Shown: positions 45,107-54,840, counted from the stretch's first letter. The stretch: DNA of 64,000 bases from Microbacterium sp. Root553 (GCF_001426995.1 NZ_LMFY01000002.1:206847-270846); one strand, 5' to 3'. The notes: a model not told the origin generated them from the sequence alone. Made by a program: numbers and translations.

Positions 45107-47277
45107 CGGACCGACCGTGCGCGACGGCGTCGCTGGATCAACCCCATGGTCTTGTCCTGCAGGTCGACGAGCGGCGTGCCGTCGGCATTCTCGGAGTGCC
45201 GCGTCCAGACCCCCTCGGCTCCCAGGTGCCACGAGGTGGTGCCAGGGTCCATGGCCAGGTCGAAGAAGTCGAGCAGGTCCTTGAGGTGGCCGGGGTCGGT
45301 GACCCGCACCAGCGCCTCGACGCGTCGGTCGAGGTTGCGGTGCATCATGTCGGCGCTGCCGATGTACACCTGCGGGTCGCCGTCGTTGTGGAACGCGAAG
45401 ATCCGGGAGTGCTCGAGGTAACGGCCGAGGATGCTGCGCACGGTGATGTTGTCGCTGATGCCCTCGAGGTCGGTGCGCAGGCTGCAGATGCCGCGCACCC
45501 AGACGTCGACCTTCACTCCGGAGGCGCTCGCGCGGTACAGCGCGTCGATGATCTCTTCGTCGACCATCGAGTTGACCTTGATGCGGATGCTCGCGGGCTT
45601 TCCGTTCTCGGCGTTCCGGCGCTCGTGATCGATCTGGCGCACGAGGCCCTTGCGCAGGTGCAGCGGGGCGACGAGCAGGCGCTTGAACTTCTTCTCGATC
45701 GCGTAGCCGCTGAGCTCGTTGAAGAGGCGGGTCAGGTCCTTGCCCACCTGCGCGTCGGTGGTGAAGAGCCCGAAGTCCTCGTAGATGCGGCTCGTCTTCG
45801 GGTTGTAGTTGCCGGTGCCGATGTGCGAGTAATGGCGCAGCACGCCCTCCTCCTCGCGGATCACGAGGGCGAGTTTGCAGTGGGTCTTCAGCCCGACGAG
45901 CCCGTACACGACGTGCACGCCGGCCTTCTCGAGCTTGCGCGCCCAGACGATGTTGTTGGCCTCGTCGAAGCGGGCCTTGACCTCGACCAGGGCGAGCACC
46001 TGCTTGCCGGCCTCGGCGGCATCGATCAGGGCCTCGACGATCGGGCTGTCACCGGAGGTGCGGTAGAGCGTCTGCTTGATCGCGAGCACGTGCGGGTCGC
46101 GTGCCGCCTGCTCGAGGAACGACACGACGCTCGTCGTGAACGACTCGTACGGGTGATGCACCAGCACGTCGGACTTGCGGATGGCCGTGAAGATGTCGGC
46201 GCGCGTGTTGCTGCCCGTGGGCTGGAACGCGACCGCGGTGGTGGGCAGGTGAGGCGGGTAGCGCAGGTCGGGGCGATCGATCCGCGACAGGTCGAACAGG
46301 CCTCGGAGGTCGAGCGGCCCGGGGAGGCGGTAGATCTCCTTGTCCGTGACGTCGAGCTCGCGGACCAGGAGGTCCATCGTGACCTCGTCCATGTCGTCCG
46401 TGATCTCGAGCCGGATCGGCGGACCGAACCGGCGCCGCAGCAGCTCGGCCTCGAGGGCCTGGATGAGGTTCTCGCTCTCGTCCTCCTCGATCTCCACGTC
46501 CTCGTTGCGGGTGAGTCGGAACGCGTGGTGGTCGAGCACCTCCATGCCGGGGAACAGGTCGCCGAGGTGGTTCGCGATGAGTTCCTCGAGAGTGAGGAAG
46601 CGCTTGATCTCGCTCGTGCCCGGCACCTCGACGAAGCGCGGCAGCATCGGCGGCACCTTCAGGCGGGCGAACTCCTGGCGCCCCGTGCGGGCGTTGCGGA
46701 TGCGGATGGCGAGGTTGAGCGACAGCCCGGAGATGTACGGGAAGGGGTGGGCGGGGTCGACGGCGAGCGGCATCAGGACGGGGAACACCTGGGCGCCGAA
46801 ATACTCGCTGAGCTTGCCCCGCTCCTCGTCCGTGAGCTCGGACCACACGGTGATCTCGATGCCGGACTCGGCCAGCGCCGGTCGCACCAGGGAGTTCCAC
46901 GCGTCCGCGTGGCGCAGCTGCAGGGCGTGCGCCTCGCGGGCGATGTCGGCCAGCGCGTCGGCGGGCGAGCGCCCGATGTTCGTCGGCACGGCGAGACCGG
47001 TGACGATGCGGCGCTTGAGCCCCGCGACGCGCACCATGAAGAACTCGTCGAGGTTGCTCGCGAAGATCGCCAGGAAGTTGGCCCGCTCGAGTTCGGGGAG
47101 CGACGGATCCTCGGCGAGCTCCAGGACGCGCTGGTTGAACGCGAGCCAGCTCAGCTCGCGATCGAGGTAGCGGTGGTCGGGAAGCAGCGCATCCGGAGCC
47201 TCGGTCGCATCGAAGTCGTCATCTTCAGCGTCACCGAGACCAGCGTCGGCGAGAGCGGGATCGATCATGGGGTACAT
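45103..47277 (-). CDS. ppk: Polyphosphate kinase 1
   Basis: Membrane-associated enzyme that builds polyphosphate from ATP. It is 724 residues long. The N domain starts [19 protein letters not shown], the H domain contains [11 protein letters not shown], and the C1/C2 domains hold the phosphorylated His466 in [10 protein letters not shown] and HIGTGNYNP. An acidic N-terminal extension of about 35 residues precedes the core. An alternative ATG at 47268 sits 6 nt after TAGATG, an imperfect -10, and could be a leaderless start. A PHO box lies just upstream. Confidence 0.96.
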   Translation of the reverse strand: MYPMIDPALADAGLGDAEDDDFDATEAPDALLPDHRYLDRELSWLAFNQRVLELAEDPSLPELERANFLAIFASNLDEFFMVRVAGLKRRIVTGLAVPTNIGRSPADALADIAREAHALQLRHADAWNSLVRPALAESGIEITVWSELTDEERGKLSEYFGAQVFPVLMPLAVDPAHPFPYISGLSLNLAIRIRNARTGRQEFARLKVPPMLPRFVEVPGTSEIKRFLTLEELIANHLGDLFPGMEVLDHHAFRLTRNEDVEIEEDESENLIQALEAELLRRRFGPPIRLEITDDMDEVTMDLLVRELDVTDKEIYRLPGPLDLRGLFDLSRIDRPDLRYPPHLPTTAVAFQPTGSNTRADIFTAIRKSDVLVHHPYESFTTSVVSFLEQAARDPHVLAIKQTLYRTSGDSPIVEALIDAAEAGKQVLALVEVKARFDEANNIVWARKLEKAGVHVVYGLVGLKTHCKLALVIREEEGVLRHYSHIGTGNYNPKTSRIYEDFGLFTTDAQVGKDLTRLFNELSGYAIEKKFKRLLVAPLHLRKGLVRQIDHERRNAENGKPASIRIKVNSMVDEEIIDALYRASASGVKVDVWVRGICSLRTDLEGISDNITVRSILGRYLEHSRIFAFHNDGDPQVYIGSADMMHRNLDRRVEALVRVTDPGHLKDLLDFFDLAMDPGTTSWHLGAEGVWTRHSENADGTPLVDLQDKTMGLIQRRRRARSVR

Positions 47278-47290
47278 CTAAGCACCGTGA

Positions 47291-47308
47291 GGTGACGCGC
47301 GCGTGAAC
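47291..47308 (-). promoter_or_regulatory. PHO-box-like repeat upstream of ppk
   Basis: On the minus strand, GTTCAC (47308-47303) and GTCACC (47296-47291) keep the TCAC core in an 11-nt phase, like the pstS box but less perfect. It ends 14 bp before the first ATG. Confidence 0.6.
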
Positions 47309-47321
47309 GGGCACGCCAGGG

Positions 47322-48005
47322 TCACACCGTGGCGGCGACCGTCTCGTCGTCGTGGACGTTGAACCGGTACCCCACGTTGCGCACGGTGCCGATGATCTGC
47401 TCTTGGTCGCCGAGCTTGGCGCGCAGCCGGCGCACGTGCACGTCGACCGTGCGGGTGCCGCCGAAGTAGTCGTAGCCCCAGACTTCGCTGAGCAGCTGCT
47501 CGCGCGTGAACACCCGTGACGGGTGCGTGGCGAGGAAGTGCAGCAGCTGGAACTCCTTGTACGTGAGATCCAGCGGGCGCCCCCGCAGCTTCGCCGAGTA
47601 CGACTGCTCGTCGATCGTGACGCCGGAGGCCTGCACGCGCGTCGGCTCGGCGACCTCGTCGCGGCGGGCGAGAGCGAGGCGCACGCGGGCGTCGGTCTCG
47701 GCCGGTCCTGCGGTGGAGAGCAGCACGTCGTCGATGCCCCACTCCCCGGACAGGGCGCTCATGCCGCCCTCTGTGACGACCAGCAGCAGCGGAGCATCCT
47801 GGCCCGTCGCGCGCAGCAGCCGACACAGCGACTTGGCTCCGACCAGGTCGAGACGGCCGTCGACGATCACGATGTCGTACTCGGGAGCGTTCACCAGCTG
47901 GGCCGGCTCAGCCGGGATCTGACGCACGCGGTGGCTGAGAAGCTCGAGCGCGGGCAGGACCAGTTCCGACACCGGAGCATTGGTCAACACCAGGACCTGG
48001 GCCAC
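47322..48005 (-). CDS. glnR: OmpR-type nitrogen regulator GlnR
   Basis: Orphan response regulator controlling nitrogen assimilation in actinobacteria. It is 227 residues. The receiver-like domain has [25 protein letters not shown] and the [16 protein letters not shown] block specific to GlnR. The winged helix has [15 protein letters not shown] and [21 protein letters not shown]. The receiver lacks a full phosphorylation pocket, as in known GlnR. GTG 48005 has AAGGAG five nt upstream. No histidine kinase is adjacent, as expected for an orphan. Confidence 0.93.
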   Translation of the reverse strand: MAQVLVLTNAPVSELVLPALELLSHRVRQIPAEPAQLVNAPEYDIVIVDGRLDLVGAKSLCRLLRATGQDAPLLLVVTEGGMSALSGEWGIDDVLLSTAGPAETDARVRLALARRDEVAEPTRVQASGVTIDEQSYSAKLRGRPLDLTYKEFQLLHFLATHPSRVFTREQLLSEVWGYDYFGGTRTVDVHVRRLRAKLGDQEQIIGTVRNVGYRFNVHDDETVAATV

Positions 48006-48077
48006 ACGCACTCCTTCCGGACGGCGGGGTACGCCGTGACGCCATGATACCGGGCGCGGATGGGTGACAATGGAGGT

Positions 48078-48365
48078 ATGTCGGATCCTGCGCTCGCACC
48101 GCGTAACGCTTTCGTCGGTGTGCTCACCGTCTGGGCGGTCGCCGTCGTCGCGTCCATAGGGGTGGGCGTCTTCGTCTCGTCGGAATGGCGCGTGCCCTGG
48201 CTGATCGTGGCATTCGGGGGCATCGTCCTGCTCTCCTTCGCCACGCAGCTCTGGTACGGGCGCACGCAGGGGTTCATCCTCCGGGTGGGCGGGAGCACGA
48301 TCGGGGCGCTGCTGCTGATGGGCGTGATCTCCATCGGGTTCGGGCTGGCGTCGCTGGTCACCTGA
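48078..48365 (+). CDS. Small three-helix membrane protein, uncharacterised
   Basis: A 95-residue protein with three hydrophobic helices (about 12-33, 40-58 and 70-92) and a short loop [17 protein letters not shown] 48078 is 6 nt after GACAAT, a plausible variant -10; the GGAGG before the ATG is too close to be a normal ribosome site. Divergent from glnR, 72 bp away. I know similar short membrane proteins in Microbacteriaceae without assigned function. Confidence 0.75.
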   Translation: MSDPALAPRNAFVGVLTVWAVAVVASIGVGVFVSSEWRVPWLIVAFGGIVLLSFATQLWYGRTQGFILRVGGSTIGALLLMGVISIGFGLASLVT

Positions 48366-48410
48366 CGCGTCGCGAGACACCCCGTCCGCACGGAGGGTAA
48401 AGTGGGCGTC

Positions 48411-48524
48411 ATGGATCTCCTGGCGCTCGAACTCTTCTTCATCGGCCTGCTCGGCCTGGCGAGCCTCGCGATCGTGTTCGTCTCGGTCGTCGTGCTGCGC
48501 AACCTCTTCCGCGGTCAGCGCTGA
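48411..48524 (+). CDS. 37-residue single-pass membrane peptide
   Basis: The frame [20 protein letters not shown] continues to a helix and ends LRNLFRGQR: one hydrophobic segment followed by a basic cytoplasmic tail. TAAAGT (48398-48403) lies 7 nt before the ATG, matching the leaderless layout of neighbouring genes, and the next gene begins 5 bp after the stop. Its own promoter, clean topology and tight packing support a real gene. Function is unknown. Confidence 0.65.
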   Translation: MDLLALELFFIGLLGLASLAIVFVSVVVLRNLFRGQR

Positions 48525-48529
48525 GCGTC

Positions 48530-49132
48530 GTGCTCGAGCTGCCCACCGATCTCCCCGCCGACCTCGCGCCGCTCTCGTGGCTTCTCGGCGTCTGGGAGGG
48601 CACCGGTGTCATCGACTATCCCGTCGGCGACGAACGTCTGCAGGGTGAGTTCACCCATCGGGTGAGCTTCAGCCACGACGGCGGGGCCTTCCTCAACTAT
48701 TCGGCGACCGCCGTCCTCGCCGGCGATGACGGTGCCGAGTCGATCCCCCTCGTCGCCGAGACCGGATTCTGGCGCCTCTCCCGCCCCGCGACCGACGCCG
48801 ACGCCGGACCCGCGCTGCTGCCCCCGCTCGCTGCGCCCGTGACCCGCGGGGTCGACGACGTCGAGGCCCTCCGCGCTCCCTCAGGCGGCTTCCCCATCGA
48901 GGTGTCGATCGCGCACGCCGACGGGACGCTGGAGCTCTACCTCGGCGAGATCGCCGGGCCGCGCATCGACATCGCCTCCGACGCGATCGTCCGCGGCGCC
49001 GGCGCCAAAGAGTACGGCGCCGCGACACGCATGTACGGGCTCGTCGACAACCATCTGCTGTGGGCGTGGGACATCTCCGCCCTCGGAACCACGATGCGCT
49101 CGCACGCCTCGGCCCGGCTGGCGAAGGTCTGA
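48530..49132 (+). CDS. Nitrobindin-family heme-binding protein (DUF1794/THAP4-like)
   Basis: A 200-residue beta-barrel protein of the nitrobindin family, which binds heme b and reacts with NO or peroxynitrite. The N-terminal LLGVWEGTG (GxWxGxG motif, near residue 18) and the C-terminal HASARL with the likely axial His are present. An insert of about 25 residues (near 75-100) extends the usual 165. GTG 48530 is the only start near the motif. It is followed 1 bp later by the ygfZ gene, a pairing frequent in actinobacteria. Confidence 0.88.
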   Translation: MLELPTDLPADLAPLSWLLGVWEGTGVIDYPVGDERLQGEFTHRVSFSHDGGAFLNYSATAVLAGDDGAESIPLVAETGFWRLSRPATDADAGPALLPPLAAPVTRGVDDVEALRAPSGGFPIEVSIAHADGTLELYLGEIAGPRIDIASDAIVRGAGAKEYGAATRMYGLVDNHLLWAWDISALGTTMRSHASARLAKV

Positions 49133-49133
49133 C

Positions 49134-50255
49134 ATGACGGGTTTCGCCGACATCCCCGGTGCCGTCGCCGACGAGGCGGGGATCTCCCATTTCGGCGACG
49201 CATTCCGCGAGCAGCGCCGACTCGCCGCCGGTGCGGCGGTGGCGCCGCTCGACGATCGCACGGTCATCGAGGTCGCCGGCCCCGAGCGTCTGAGCTGGCT
49301 CGACTCGATCACCTCGCAGGCGGTCGGACGACTCTCGGCGGGCGAGAGCACCGAGCTGCTGGTGCTAGACCCTCAGGGGAGGGTGGAGCATGCGGCCGGG
49401 GTGGTGGACGACGGATCGTCGACCTGGCTCATCGCGGATGCCGGCGATGCCGACGCCCTCGCGACCTGGCTGACGCGCATGAAGTTCCGCACGCAGGCCA
49501 CCGTGACCGTGCGCCCCGACCTCGCCCTGCTCGGCTTCGTCGACGGCGGCGCCGCGGCCGAGCTGGCGCTCGCCGCGGCATCCGCTCCGTCGGGCGTTCC
49601 GCTCGTCTGGCTGGATCCGTGGCAGGCCGTGAGCGCCGGCGGGCATCAGTATGCCGAGATCGCCGAGCACCCGGGGGCGGCGCTCGCCTGGCGGGTGGCG
49701 ATCCTCGAGCGGGAGAGCTCCGACGCCCTCGCGACGACGCTCGCCGCCGACCAGCTCGCAGGACTCCTCGCCGCCGAGGCGCTGCGCGTCGCCGCGTGGC
49801 GCCCGCGCTGGTCCGCCGAGGTCGATGAGAGGTCGCTGCCGCACGAGTCCGATTGGATCCGCACGGCCGTGCACCTGAACAAGGGCTGCTACCGGGGACA
49901 GGAGACGGTGGCGAAGGTGCACAACCTCGGCCACCCCCCGCGTCGCCTCGCCGCGCTGCACCTCGACGGCAGCGAGGCGGTCCTGCCCGCGGTCGGAGAC
50001 CCGGTGTTCGCCGGCGACGACGAGGTCGGTCAGGTGACCTCGGTCGCGCGCCACCACGAAGACGGTCCCATCGCGCTCGCGATCCTGTCGCGCCGCACGC
50101 CGGTCGGCGATCTCGTCGTGCGCTCCGACGGCGTCGACGTGGCGGCGACCCAGCAGGTCATCGTCCCCGCGGACGCCGGCGCCACCGCCGACATCCCTCG
50201 TCTGACGCGTCTGTCACGACGCCCGAGCGCACCCGATCCGCGCCAGGCGGGCTGA
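49134..50255 (+). CDS. ygfZ: YgfZ/CAF17-type folate-binding protein
   Basis: Folate-dependent protein related to the glycine-cleavage T-protein, required in other species for maintenance of certain Fe-S enzymes. It is 373 residues. The N-terminal GcvT fold has VAGPERLSWLDSITSQ, the signature KGCYRGQET contains the conserved Cys (near residue 253), and a GcvT C-terminal barrel follows. The start is one base after the nitrobindin stop, so the two are cotranscribed. Confidence 0.92.
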   Translation: MTGFADIPGAVADEAGISHFGDAFREQRRLAAGAAVAPLDDRTVIEVAGPERLSWLDSITSQAVGRLSAGESTELLVLDPQGRVEHAAGVVDDGSSTWLIADAGDADALATWLTRMKFRTQATVTVRPDLALLGFVDGGAAAELALAAASAPSGVPLVWLDPWQAVSAGGHQYAEIAEHPGAALAWRVAILERESSDALATTLAADQLAGLLAAEALRVAAWRPRWSAEVDERSLPHESDWIRTAVHLNKGCYRGQETVAKVHNLGHPPRRLAALHLDGSEAVLPAVGDPVFAGDDEVGQVTSVARHHEDGPIALAILSRRTPVGDLVVRSDGVDVAATQQVIVPADAGATADIPRLTRLSRRPSAPDPRQAG

Positions 50256-50262
50256 GCGCCGG

Positions 50263-51087
50263 TCAGTCGAGCGGCGCCACCGCGTCCCAGGGCAGCGTGA
50301 GCTCGCCCAGGCGCCAGCGGCTCCTGCCGCCGAGCACGGGCCAGCCCTGCGCGCGCAGGGCCCCGACGGCGGCGAGGAACCGCTGGGTCGCCCCGAACGT
50401 CGACAGCGGCGACGCGTGCGCCCACTCGCGATCGAGATCGACGAGCAGGGCGTGCACCCGCTCGCCAGGGACATTGCGATGGATCAGTGCCTTGGGAAGC
50501 CGTTCCGCGACGATGCTCGGATGCTCGAGATCGGCCAGGCGCAGCGAGATCGTGAACCGCTGCGGCGCTCCCGTCGGGTCCATGTCGATCCAGCTCGACA
50601 CGCGACCGATCTCGTCGCAGGTGCCCTCGACCAGCAGCCCACCGGGTGAGAGACGCGCGGCCATCGTGCGCCAGGCGCTCGCCACATCGCCCTCGTCGTA
50701 CTGCCGCAGCACGTTCATGGCGCGGATCACGGCGGGGCGGCGTCCGGCCGGGAGCGGGACCTCGAAGCCGCCGCGGGCGAAGGACACCCGCAGGTCGGGG
50801 GAGAACGAGGTGCGGCCGACGTGCACTTCGGCGAGCTGCCGGGTCGCGGTCTGCACGCGCGCGGGATCGATCTCGAGGCCGCGCACCTCGGCATCCGGGC
50901 GCACGCGCTGCAGGCGGGTCGCGAGCTCGAACGCGGTGACGCCGCTCGCCCCGTAGCCCAGATCGACGACGAGCGGATCGTCGGCTCGTCGGAAGGCGGT
51001 GCTCGCCGCGATCCAGCGGTCGTTCCGCCGGAGCCGGTTCGTCCCGGTGGTGCCGCGGGTCGGCCGACCGAGAGGAGATGACGCCAT
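50263..51087 (-). CDS. Class I SAM-dependent methyltransferase-like protein
   Basis: A 274-residue protein with a Rossmann methyltransferase core: motif I VVDLGYGASG (near residue 40), acidic motif II LEIDPARV, then VIRAMNVLRQY and SPGGLLVEGTCDE. The substrate is unknown, and motif IV has no NPPY, so it is not obviously a DNA or protein-glutamine enzyme. It is convergent with ygfZ and divergent from gpmA. The N-terminal NRLRRNDRW segment may contact RNA or a small substrate (guess). Confidence 0.8.
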   Translation of the reverse strand: MASSPLGRPTRGTTGTNRLRRNDRWIAASTAFRRADDPLVVDLGYGASGVTAFELATRLQRVRPDAEVRGLEIDPARVQTATRQLAEVHVGRTSFSPDLRVSFARGGFEVPLPAGRRPAVIRAMNVLRQYDEGDVASAWRTMAARLSPGGLLVEGTCDEIGRVSSWIDMDPTGAPQRFTISLRLADLEHPSIVAERLPKALIHRNVPGERVHALLVDLDREWAHASPLSTFGATQRFLAAVGALRAQGWPVLGGRSRWRLGELTLPWDAVAPLD

Positions 51088-51135
51088 GCGTCAATCCTCC
51101 CAGGGCGCGGGCGTGTACGCGTGGCGCTGCGCCGA

Positions 51136-51147
51136 TAAACTGATGCC
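51136..51147 (+). promoter_or_regulatory. Predicted leaderless promoter of gpmA
   Basis: TAAACT (51136-51141) is followed by 6 nt and the ATG at 51148. Confidence 0.62.
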
Positions 51148-51897
51148 ATGACTTCGAAGCGCACCCTGATCCTGCTCCGTCACGGCCGGAGCGAGTGGAA
51201 CGAACTGAACCTCTTCACCGGCTGGGTGGACGTCCGACTCAACGCGCAGGGCGAGAAGGAGGCGAAGCGCGGTGGTGAGCTGCTCGCCGAGGCCGGTCTC
51301 CTGCCCGATGTCCTGCACACCTCGCTGCTCAGCCGTGCCATCCAGACCGCGAACATCGCACTGGACGCCGCCGACCGCCTGTGGATCCCGGTCACGCGCT
51401 CGTGGAGGCTGAACGAGCGTCACTACGGCGCGCTGCAGGGCAAGGACAAGGCGCAGACCCTCGAGGAGTTCGGTCCCGAGCAGTTCCAGCTGTGGCGCCG
51501 GTCGTTCGACGTGCCGCCGCCCGTGCTCGACGACGACAGCGAGTTCAGCCAGGTGCACGACGCGCGCTACGCCGGCATCGACGGCGAGGTGCCTCGCACC
51601 GAGTCGCTCAAGCTCGTCATCGACCGCCTGCTGCCGTACTGGGAGAGCGCGATCGTTCCCGACCTCGAGGCCGGCAAGACGGTTCTCGTCACGGCGCACG
51701 GCAACTCGCTCCGCGGCCTCGTGAAGCACCTCGAGGGCATCAGCGACGACGACATCGCCGAGCTGAACATCCCCACCGGCATCCCGCTCGTGTACGAGCT
51801 CGACGAGAACAACGTCCCGACCGGGCCCGGTCGCTACCTCGACCCCGAGGCCGCTGCGGCCGGTGCGGCTGCGGTCGCCGCCCAGGGCAAGAAGTGA
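51148..51897 (+). CDS. gpmA: 2,3-bisphosphoglycerate-dependent phosphoglycerate mutase
   Basis: Interconverts 3- and 2-phosphoglycerate in glycolysis. It is 249 residues, with catalytic His12 in [10 protein letters not shown], the [17 protein letters not shown] block, and the second His in [14 protein letters not shown]. An Ala/Gly-rich tail ends GKK. In mycobacteria gpm1 also neighbours senX3-regX3; here phoU intervenes. A 17-bp tandem duplication spans its stop. Confidence 0.97.
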   Translation: MTSKRTLILLRHGRSEWNELNLFTGWVDVRLNAQGEKEAKRGGELLAEAGLLPDVLHTSLLSRAIQTANIALDAADRLWIPVTRSWRLNERHYGALQGKDKAQTLEEFGPEQFQLWRRSFDVPPPVLDDDSEFSQVHDARYAGIDGEVPRTESLKLVIDRLLPYWESAIVPDLEAGKTVLVTAHGNSLRGLVKHLEGISDDDIAELNIPTGIPLVYELDENNVPTGPGRYLDPEAAAAGAAAVAAQGKK

Positions 51898-51924
51898 CCC
51901 GGGGCGAGAAGTGACCCGGGGCGA
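51891..51924 (+). repeat. Perfect 2 x 17 bp tandem duplication over the gpmA stop codon
   Basis: The unit gaagtgacccggggcga occurs at 51891-51907 and 51908-51924, with a partial third (gaagta) after. The TGA (51895-51897) is in the first copy. The unit is not a multiple of three, so readthrough would shift frame. Confidence 0.9.
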
Positions 51925-51941
51925 GAAGTAACGCGCGACCC

Positions 51942-51992
51942 GGATACACCGAGGGGGCGGATGCAGTCAGCATCCGCCCCCTCGGTGTATCC
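51942..51992. terminator. Bidirectional terminator between gpmA and phoU
   Basis: A perfect 23-bp stem with an AGTCA loop; the arms start GGATACACCGAG and end CTCGGTGTATCC. It is the longest stem in the window and lies between convergent genes. Confidence 0.93.
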
Positions 51993-52000
51993 GCGCCGGC

Positions 52001-52699
52001 TCAGGCGTGCCCGAGCTCCCGCTGCTGCTCGATCGCGAGGGCGATGTCCTCTTCTTCGATGCGCCAGTCTCCGGTCGCCAGGTAGATGACCTTCTTGGCG
52101 ACGGCGACCGCGTGGTCGGCGAAGCGCTCGTGGTAGCGGCTGGCGAGCGTGGCGTCGACGGTCGCGGTGGCCTCGCCCTTCCAGTTGTCGCTGAGCACCT
52201 TCTCGAACACGCTCGCGTGCAGCTCGTCGATGTCGTCGTCGGTGTTGCGGATGGTGTCGGCGAGCTTCAGGTCCTGCGTGCGCAGCAGCTCGGAGAGCGT
52301 GCGGGAGATCTCGACGTCCAGCTCTCCCATCTTCGTGAAGGTGCCCTTGAGGCCCTTCGGGATCGCGCGCTCGGGGAAGCGGAGACGCGCGAGCTGCGCG
52401 ATGTGCTCCGACATGTCGCCCATGCGCTCGAGTGAGGCGCTGACGCGCAGCGCCGTGACGACCACGCGGAGGTCGCGGGCGACGGGCTGCTGGCGGGCGA
52501 GGATCTCGATGGCCTGCTCGTCGAGGGCGACGGCGAGCTCATCGATCTTGGCGTCATCGGCGATGACCTCTTCGGCCAGCTCGACGTCGCTCGTGGCGAA
52601 CGAGCGGGTCGCCTTGTCGATCGAGACCGTGACGAGGTCGGCGATCTCCACGAGCTGGGACTGCAGATCCTCGAGGGACTGATGGAAGACTTCGCGCAT
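52001..52699 (-). CDS. phoU: Phosphate signalling protein PhoU
   Basis: Negative regulator linking Pst transport to the phosphate two-component system. It has 232 residues in two three-helix PhoU repeats with the metal motifs (SLERMGDMSEHIAQ near residue 95, and YHERFADHAVAVAK near residue 200). ATG 52699 follows AAAGG and starts MREVFHQSLEDLQ; the longer frame upstream is not conserved. Placed between gpmA and senX3, away from pst. Confidence 0.95.
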   Translation of the reverse strand: MREVFHQSLEDLQSQLVEIADLVTVSIDKATRSFATSDVELAEEVIADDAKIDELAVALDEQAIEILARQQPVARDLRVVVTALRVSASLERMGDMSEHIAQLARLRFPERAIPKGLKGTFTKMGELDVEISRTLSELLRTQDLKLADTIRNTDDDIDELHASVFEKVLSDNWKGEATATVDATLASRYHERFADHAVAVAKKVIYLATGDWRIEEEDIALAIEQQRELGHA

Positions 52700-52906
52700 G
52701 TCGGCGCAACCTTTCGTTCGGGTCTCGGCTGTGGTGTCAACGCGAGACGGCTGGGTCGTCCGCGCGGGGAGAGCACAGCGCTCCCGCACAGGCCCGAAAG
52801 CGATTGTCTGCTCCGAAGGTTAACGAACGGTGCCCAGCACGTGAATAGTACTTCTCGCCTTGTGGTCAGCGCGGGCGAACCCGCCGAATAGCGGGTGAAC
52901 GCCCTC

Positions 52907-52918
52907 TACGCTGAGGGT
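52907..52918 (+). promoter_or_regulatory. Predicted leaderless promoter of senX3
   Basis: TACGCT (52907-52912) is followed by 6 nt and ATG 52919. GGTGAAC at 52894-52900 just upstream resembles half of a PHO box. Confidence 0.6.
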
Positions 52919-54136
52919 ATGACCCTGCCGCAGATCGCGCTGCTCGCACTGGCCGTCGGCCTCGCGATCGGTGTCGGACTCTCCCTCCTCGTGGCGTGGG
53001 CGTACCGCGCGAGGGCCCGGGTCGCCGATGAGTCCTCGCTGGTCGTCCCCGACGGCGTCACCGCGGTGCTGGGCAGCATGGACGACGCGGCCTGCGTGGT
53101 CGACTCCTCGGGTCTCGTCCTCGCGGCCTCCAGGGCGGCGTCGCGCTTCGGCATCGAGGTCGGTGCTCCTCTCGAGAACCCCGAGCTGCGCCAGCTCGTG
53201 CGGGGCGGACGCGCCGAGGGCGGATCCGCCTCCGAGTCGCTGCGTCTCACCCGCGGCGGTCTGAGCCTCGATCCGCGGCTGGTGTCGGCTCGCGCGAGTG
53301 CGATCAGTCCGCGGATGACGCTGTTGATCATCCGCGACGTCACCGAGCAGGAACGCCTCGACCAGATGCGCAGGGACTTCGTCGCCAACACCAGCCACGA
53401 GCTGAAGACCCCGGTGGGTGCGGTCACGCTGCTCGCCGAGGCGATCGAGTCGGCGGCGGACGATCCGGCGCAGGTGCGTCACTTCGCCTCCCGCATCTCC
53501 GCCGAGGCGTCGCGGCTCGGTCAGCTCACCGGACGCATCATGAGCCTGTCCCGCCTGCAGGCCGAGGACGCCCTCTCCGATGTCCGGCCGGTCGCGATCG
53601 ACGAGGTGCTCGCCACCGCGCTCGAGGCGCACGTCGTGCAGGCGGACTCCGCGGGCGTGGAGATCGCGCGCGGCGGCGACCGCGGCGTCTGGGTGCGCGG
53701 TGACTCCCAGATCCTCATCGAGGCCTTCGGGAACCTCATCGCGAACGCCATCGCCTACTCGCCGAAGGGCTCCAGGGTCGGCATCGGCGTGAAGGTCGAC
53801 GACGGCGTCGTCGAGATCGCGGTGTCGGACCAGGGCATCGGCATCGCCGAGGGCGACCGCGAGCGGATCTTCGAGCGGTTCTACCGCGCCGACGAGGCGC
53901 GCTCGCGACGCACCGGCGGCACGGGCCTGGGGCTCGCGATCGTCAAGCACGCGACTCAGCGTCACGGCGGCGAGGTGCGGCTGTGGTCGCGACCGGGCCG
54001 GGGGTCGACCTTCACCATCCGGCTGCCGAGGATCGATGCTCCCCCGAGGATCGACACGGACAAGAAGAACAAGAAGAAGCGCGAGCGCAAGGCGGCCAAA
54101 GCCGCGGCCCGCGTCCGAAACGGAGAGCACGCATGA
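52919..54136 (+). CDS. senX3: Phosphate-responsive sensor histidine kinase, SenX3-like
   Basis: A 405-residue membrane kinase with one N-terminal helix (about 5-27), a PAS-like region (about 40-140), HisKA with phospho-acceptor His160 in NTSHELKTP, and a HATPase_c domain (NLIANAIAYSPKGS, SDQGIGI, RTGGTGLGLAIVKH). A Lys/Arg-rich tail follows. It overlaps the regulator gene (ATGA). Divergence from phoU and the nearby pst and ppk boxes support a phosphate role, as for mycobacterial SenX3. Confidence 0.92.
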   Translation: MTLPQIALLALAVGLAIGVGLSLLVAWAYRARARVADESSLVVPDGVTAVLGSMDDAACVVDSSGLVLAASRAASRFGIEVGAPLENPELRQLVRGGRAEGGSASESLRLTRGGLSLDPRLVSARASAISPRMTLLIIRDVTEQERLDQMRRDFVANTSHELKTPVGAVTLLAEAIESAADDPAQVRHFASRISAEASRLGQLTGRIMSLSRLQAEDALSDVRPVAIDEVLATALEAHVVQADSAGVEIARGGDRGVWVRGDSQILIEAFGNLIANAIAYSPKGSRVGIGVKVDDGVVEIAVSDQGIGIAEGDRERIFERFYRADEARSRRTGGTGLGLAIVKHATQRHGGEVRLWSRPGRGSTFTIRLPRIDAPPRIDTDKKNKKKRERKAAKAAARVRNGEHA

Positions 54137-54816
54137 CACGCATCCTTCTCGTCGAAGACGAGCCCGATCTCGCCGACCCGCTGGCGTACCTGCTGCGCCG
54201 CGAAGGGTACGAGGTGGAGATCGCCGAGGACGGCCCCGGCGCGCTCACGGCGTTCCGCGAGCGCGGCGCCGACGTGGTGCTGCTCGACCTGATGCTCCCG
54301 GGGATGCCGGGAACCGAGGTGTGCCGCCAGATCCGCACGACGTCGGCGGTGCCGATCATCATGGTCACGGCCAAGGACTCGGAGGTCGACATCGTCGTCG
54401 GGTTGGAGCTCGGCGCCGACGACTACGTCACCAAGCCCTACTCGTCGCGCGAGCTGCTGGCCAGGATGCGTGCGGTGCTGCGCCGCGTCGTGCAGGCCGA
54501 CAGCGAGCTCGACGAGCGTGTTCTCGACGGCGGTCGCGTCTCGCTCGACATCGACCGGCACACGGTCTCGGTCGCCGGCGCGCAGATCAACATGCCCCTG
54601 AAGGAGTTCGAGCTGCTCGAAGTGCTGATGCGCAACTCCGGGCGCGTGCTCACCCGCGGGCAGCTGATCGACCGGGTGTGGGGCAGCGACTACTTCGGAG
54701 ACACCAAGACGCTCGACGTGCACATCAAGCGCATCAGGTCGCGCATCGAGGAGAACCCCGGCGAGCCCGTGATGCTGGTCACCGTCCGCGGTCTCGGATA
54801 CCGCTTCGAAGGCTGA
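54133..54816 (+). CDS. regX3: Phosphate response regulator, RegX3/PhoP-like
   Basis: A 227-residue OmpR-type regulator. The receiver has EDEPD, phospho-acceptor Asp52 in LLDLMLPG, and Lys in VTKPY. The winged helix has MPLKEFELLEVLM and DYFGDTKTLDVHIKRIRSRIE. It should bind the 11-nt GTTCACC repeats upstream of pstS and ppk. ATG 54133 overlaps the kinase stop. Confidence 0.94.
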   Translation: MTRILLVEDEPDLADPLAYLLRREGYEVEIAEDGPGALTAFRERGADVVLLDLMLPGMPGTEVCRQIRTTSAVPIIMVTAKDSEVDIVVGLELGADDYVTKPYSSRELLARMRAVLRRVVQADSELDERVLDGGRVSLDIDRHTVSVAGAQINMPLKEFELLEVLMRNSGRVLTRGQLIDRVWGSDYFGDTKTLDVHIKRIRSRIEENPGEPVMLVTVRGLGYRFEG

Positions 54817-54840
54817 CCCGCGAGCAGACCGCACAGACGG

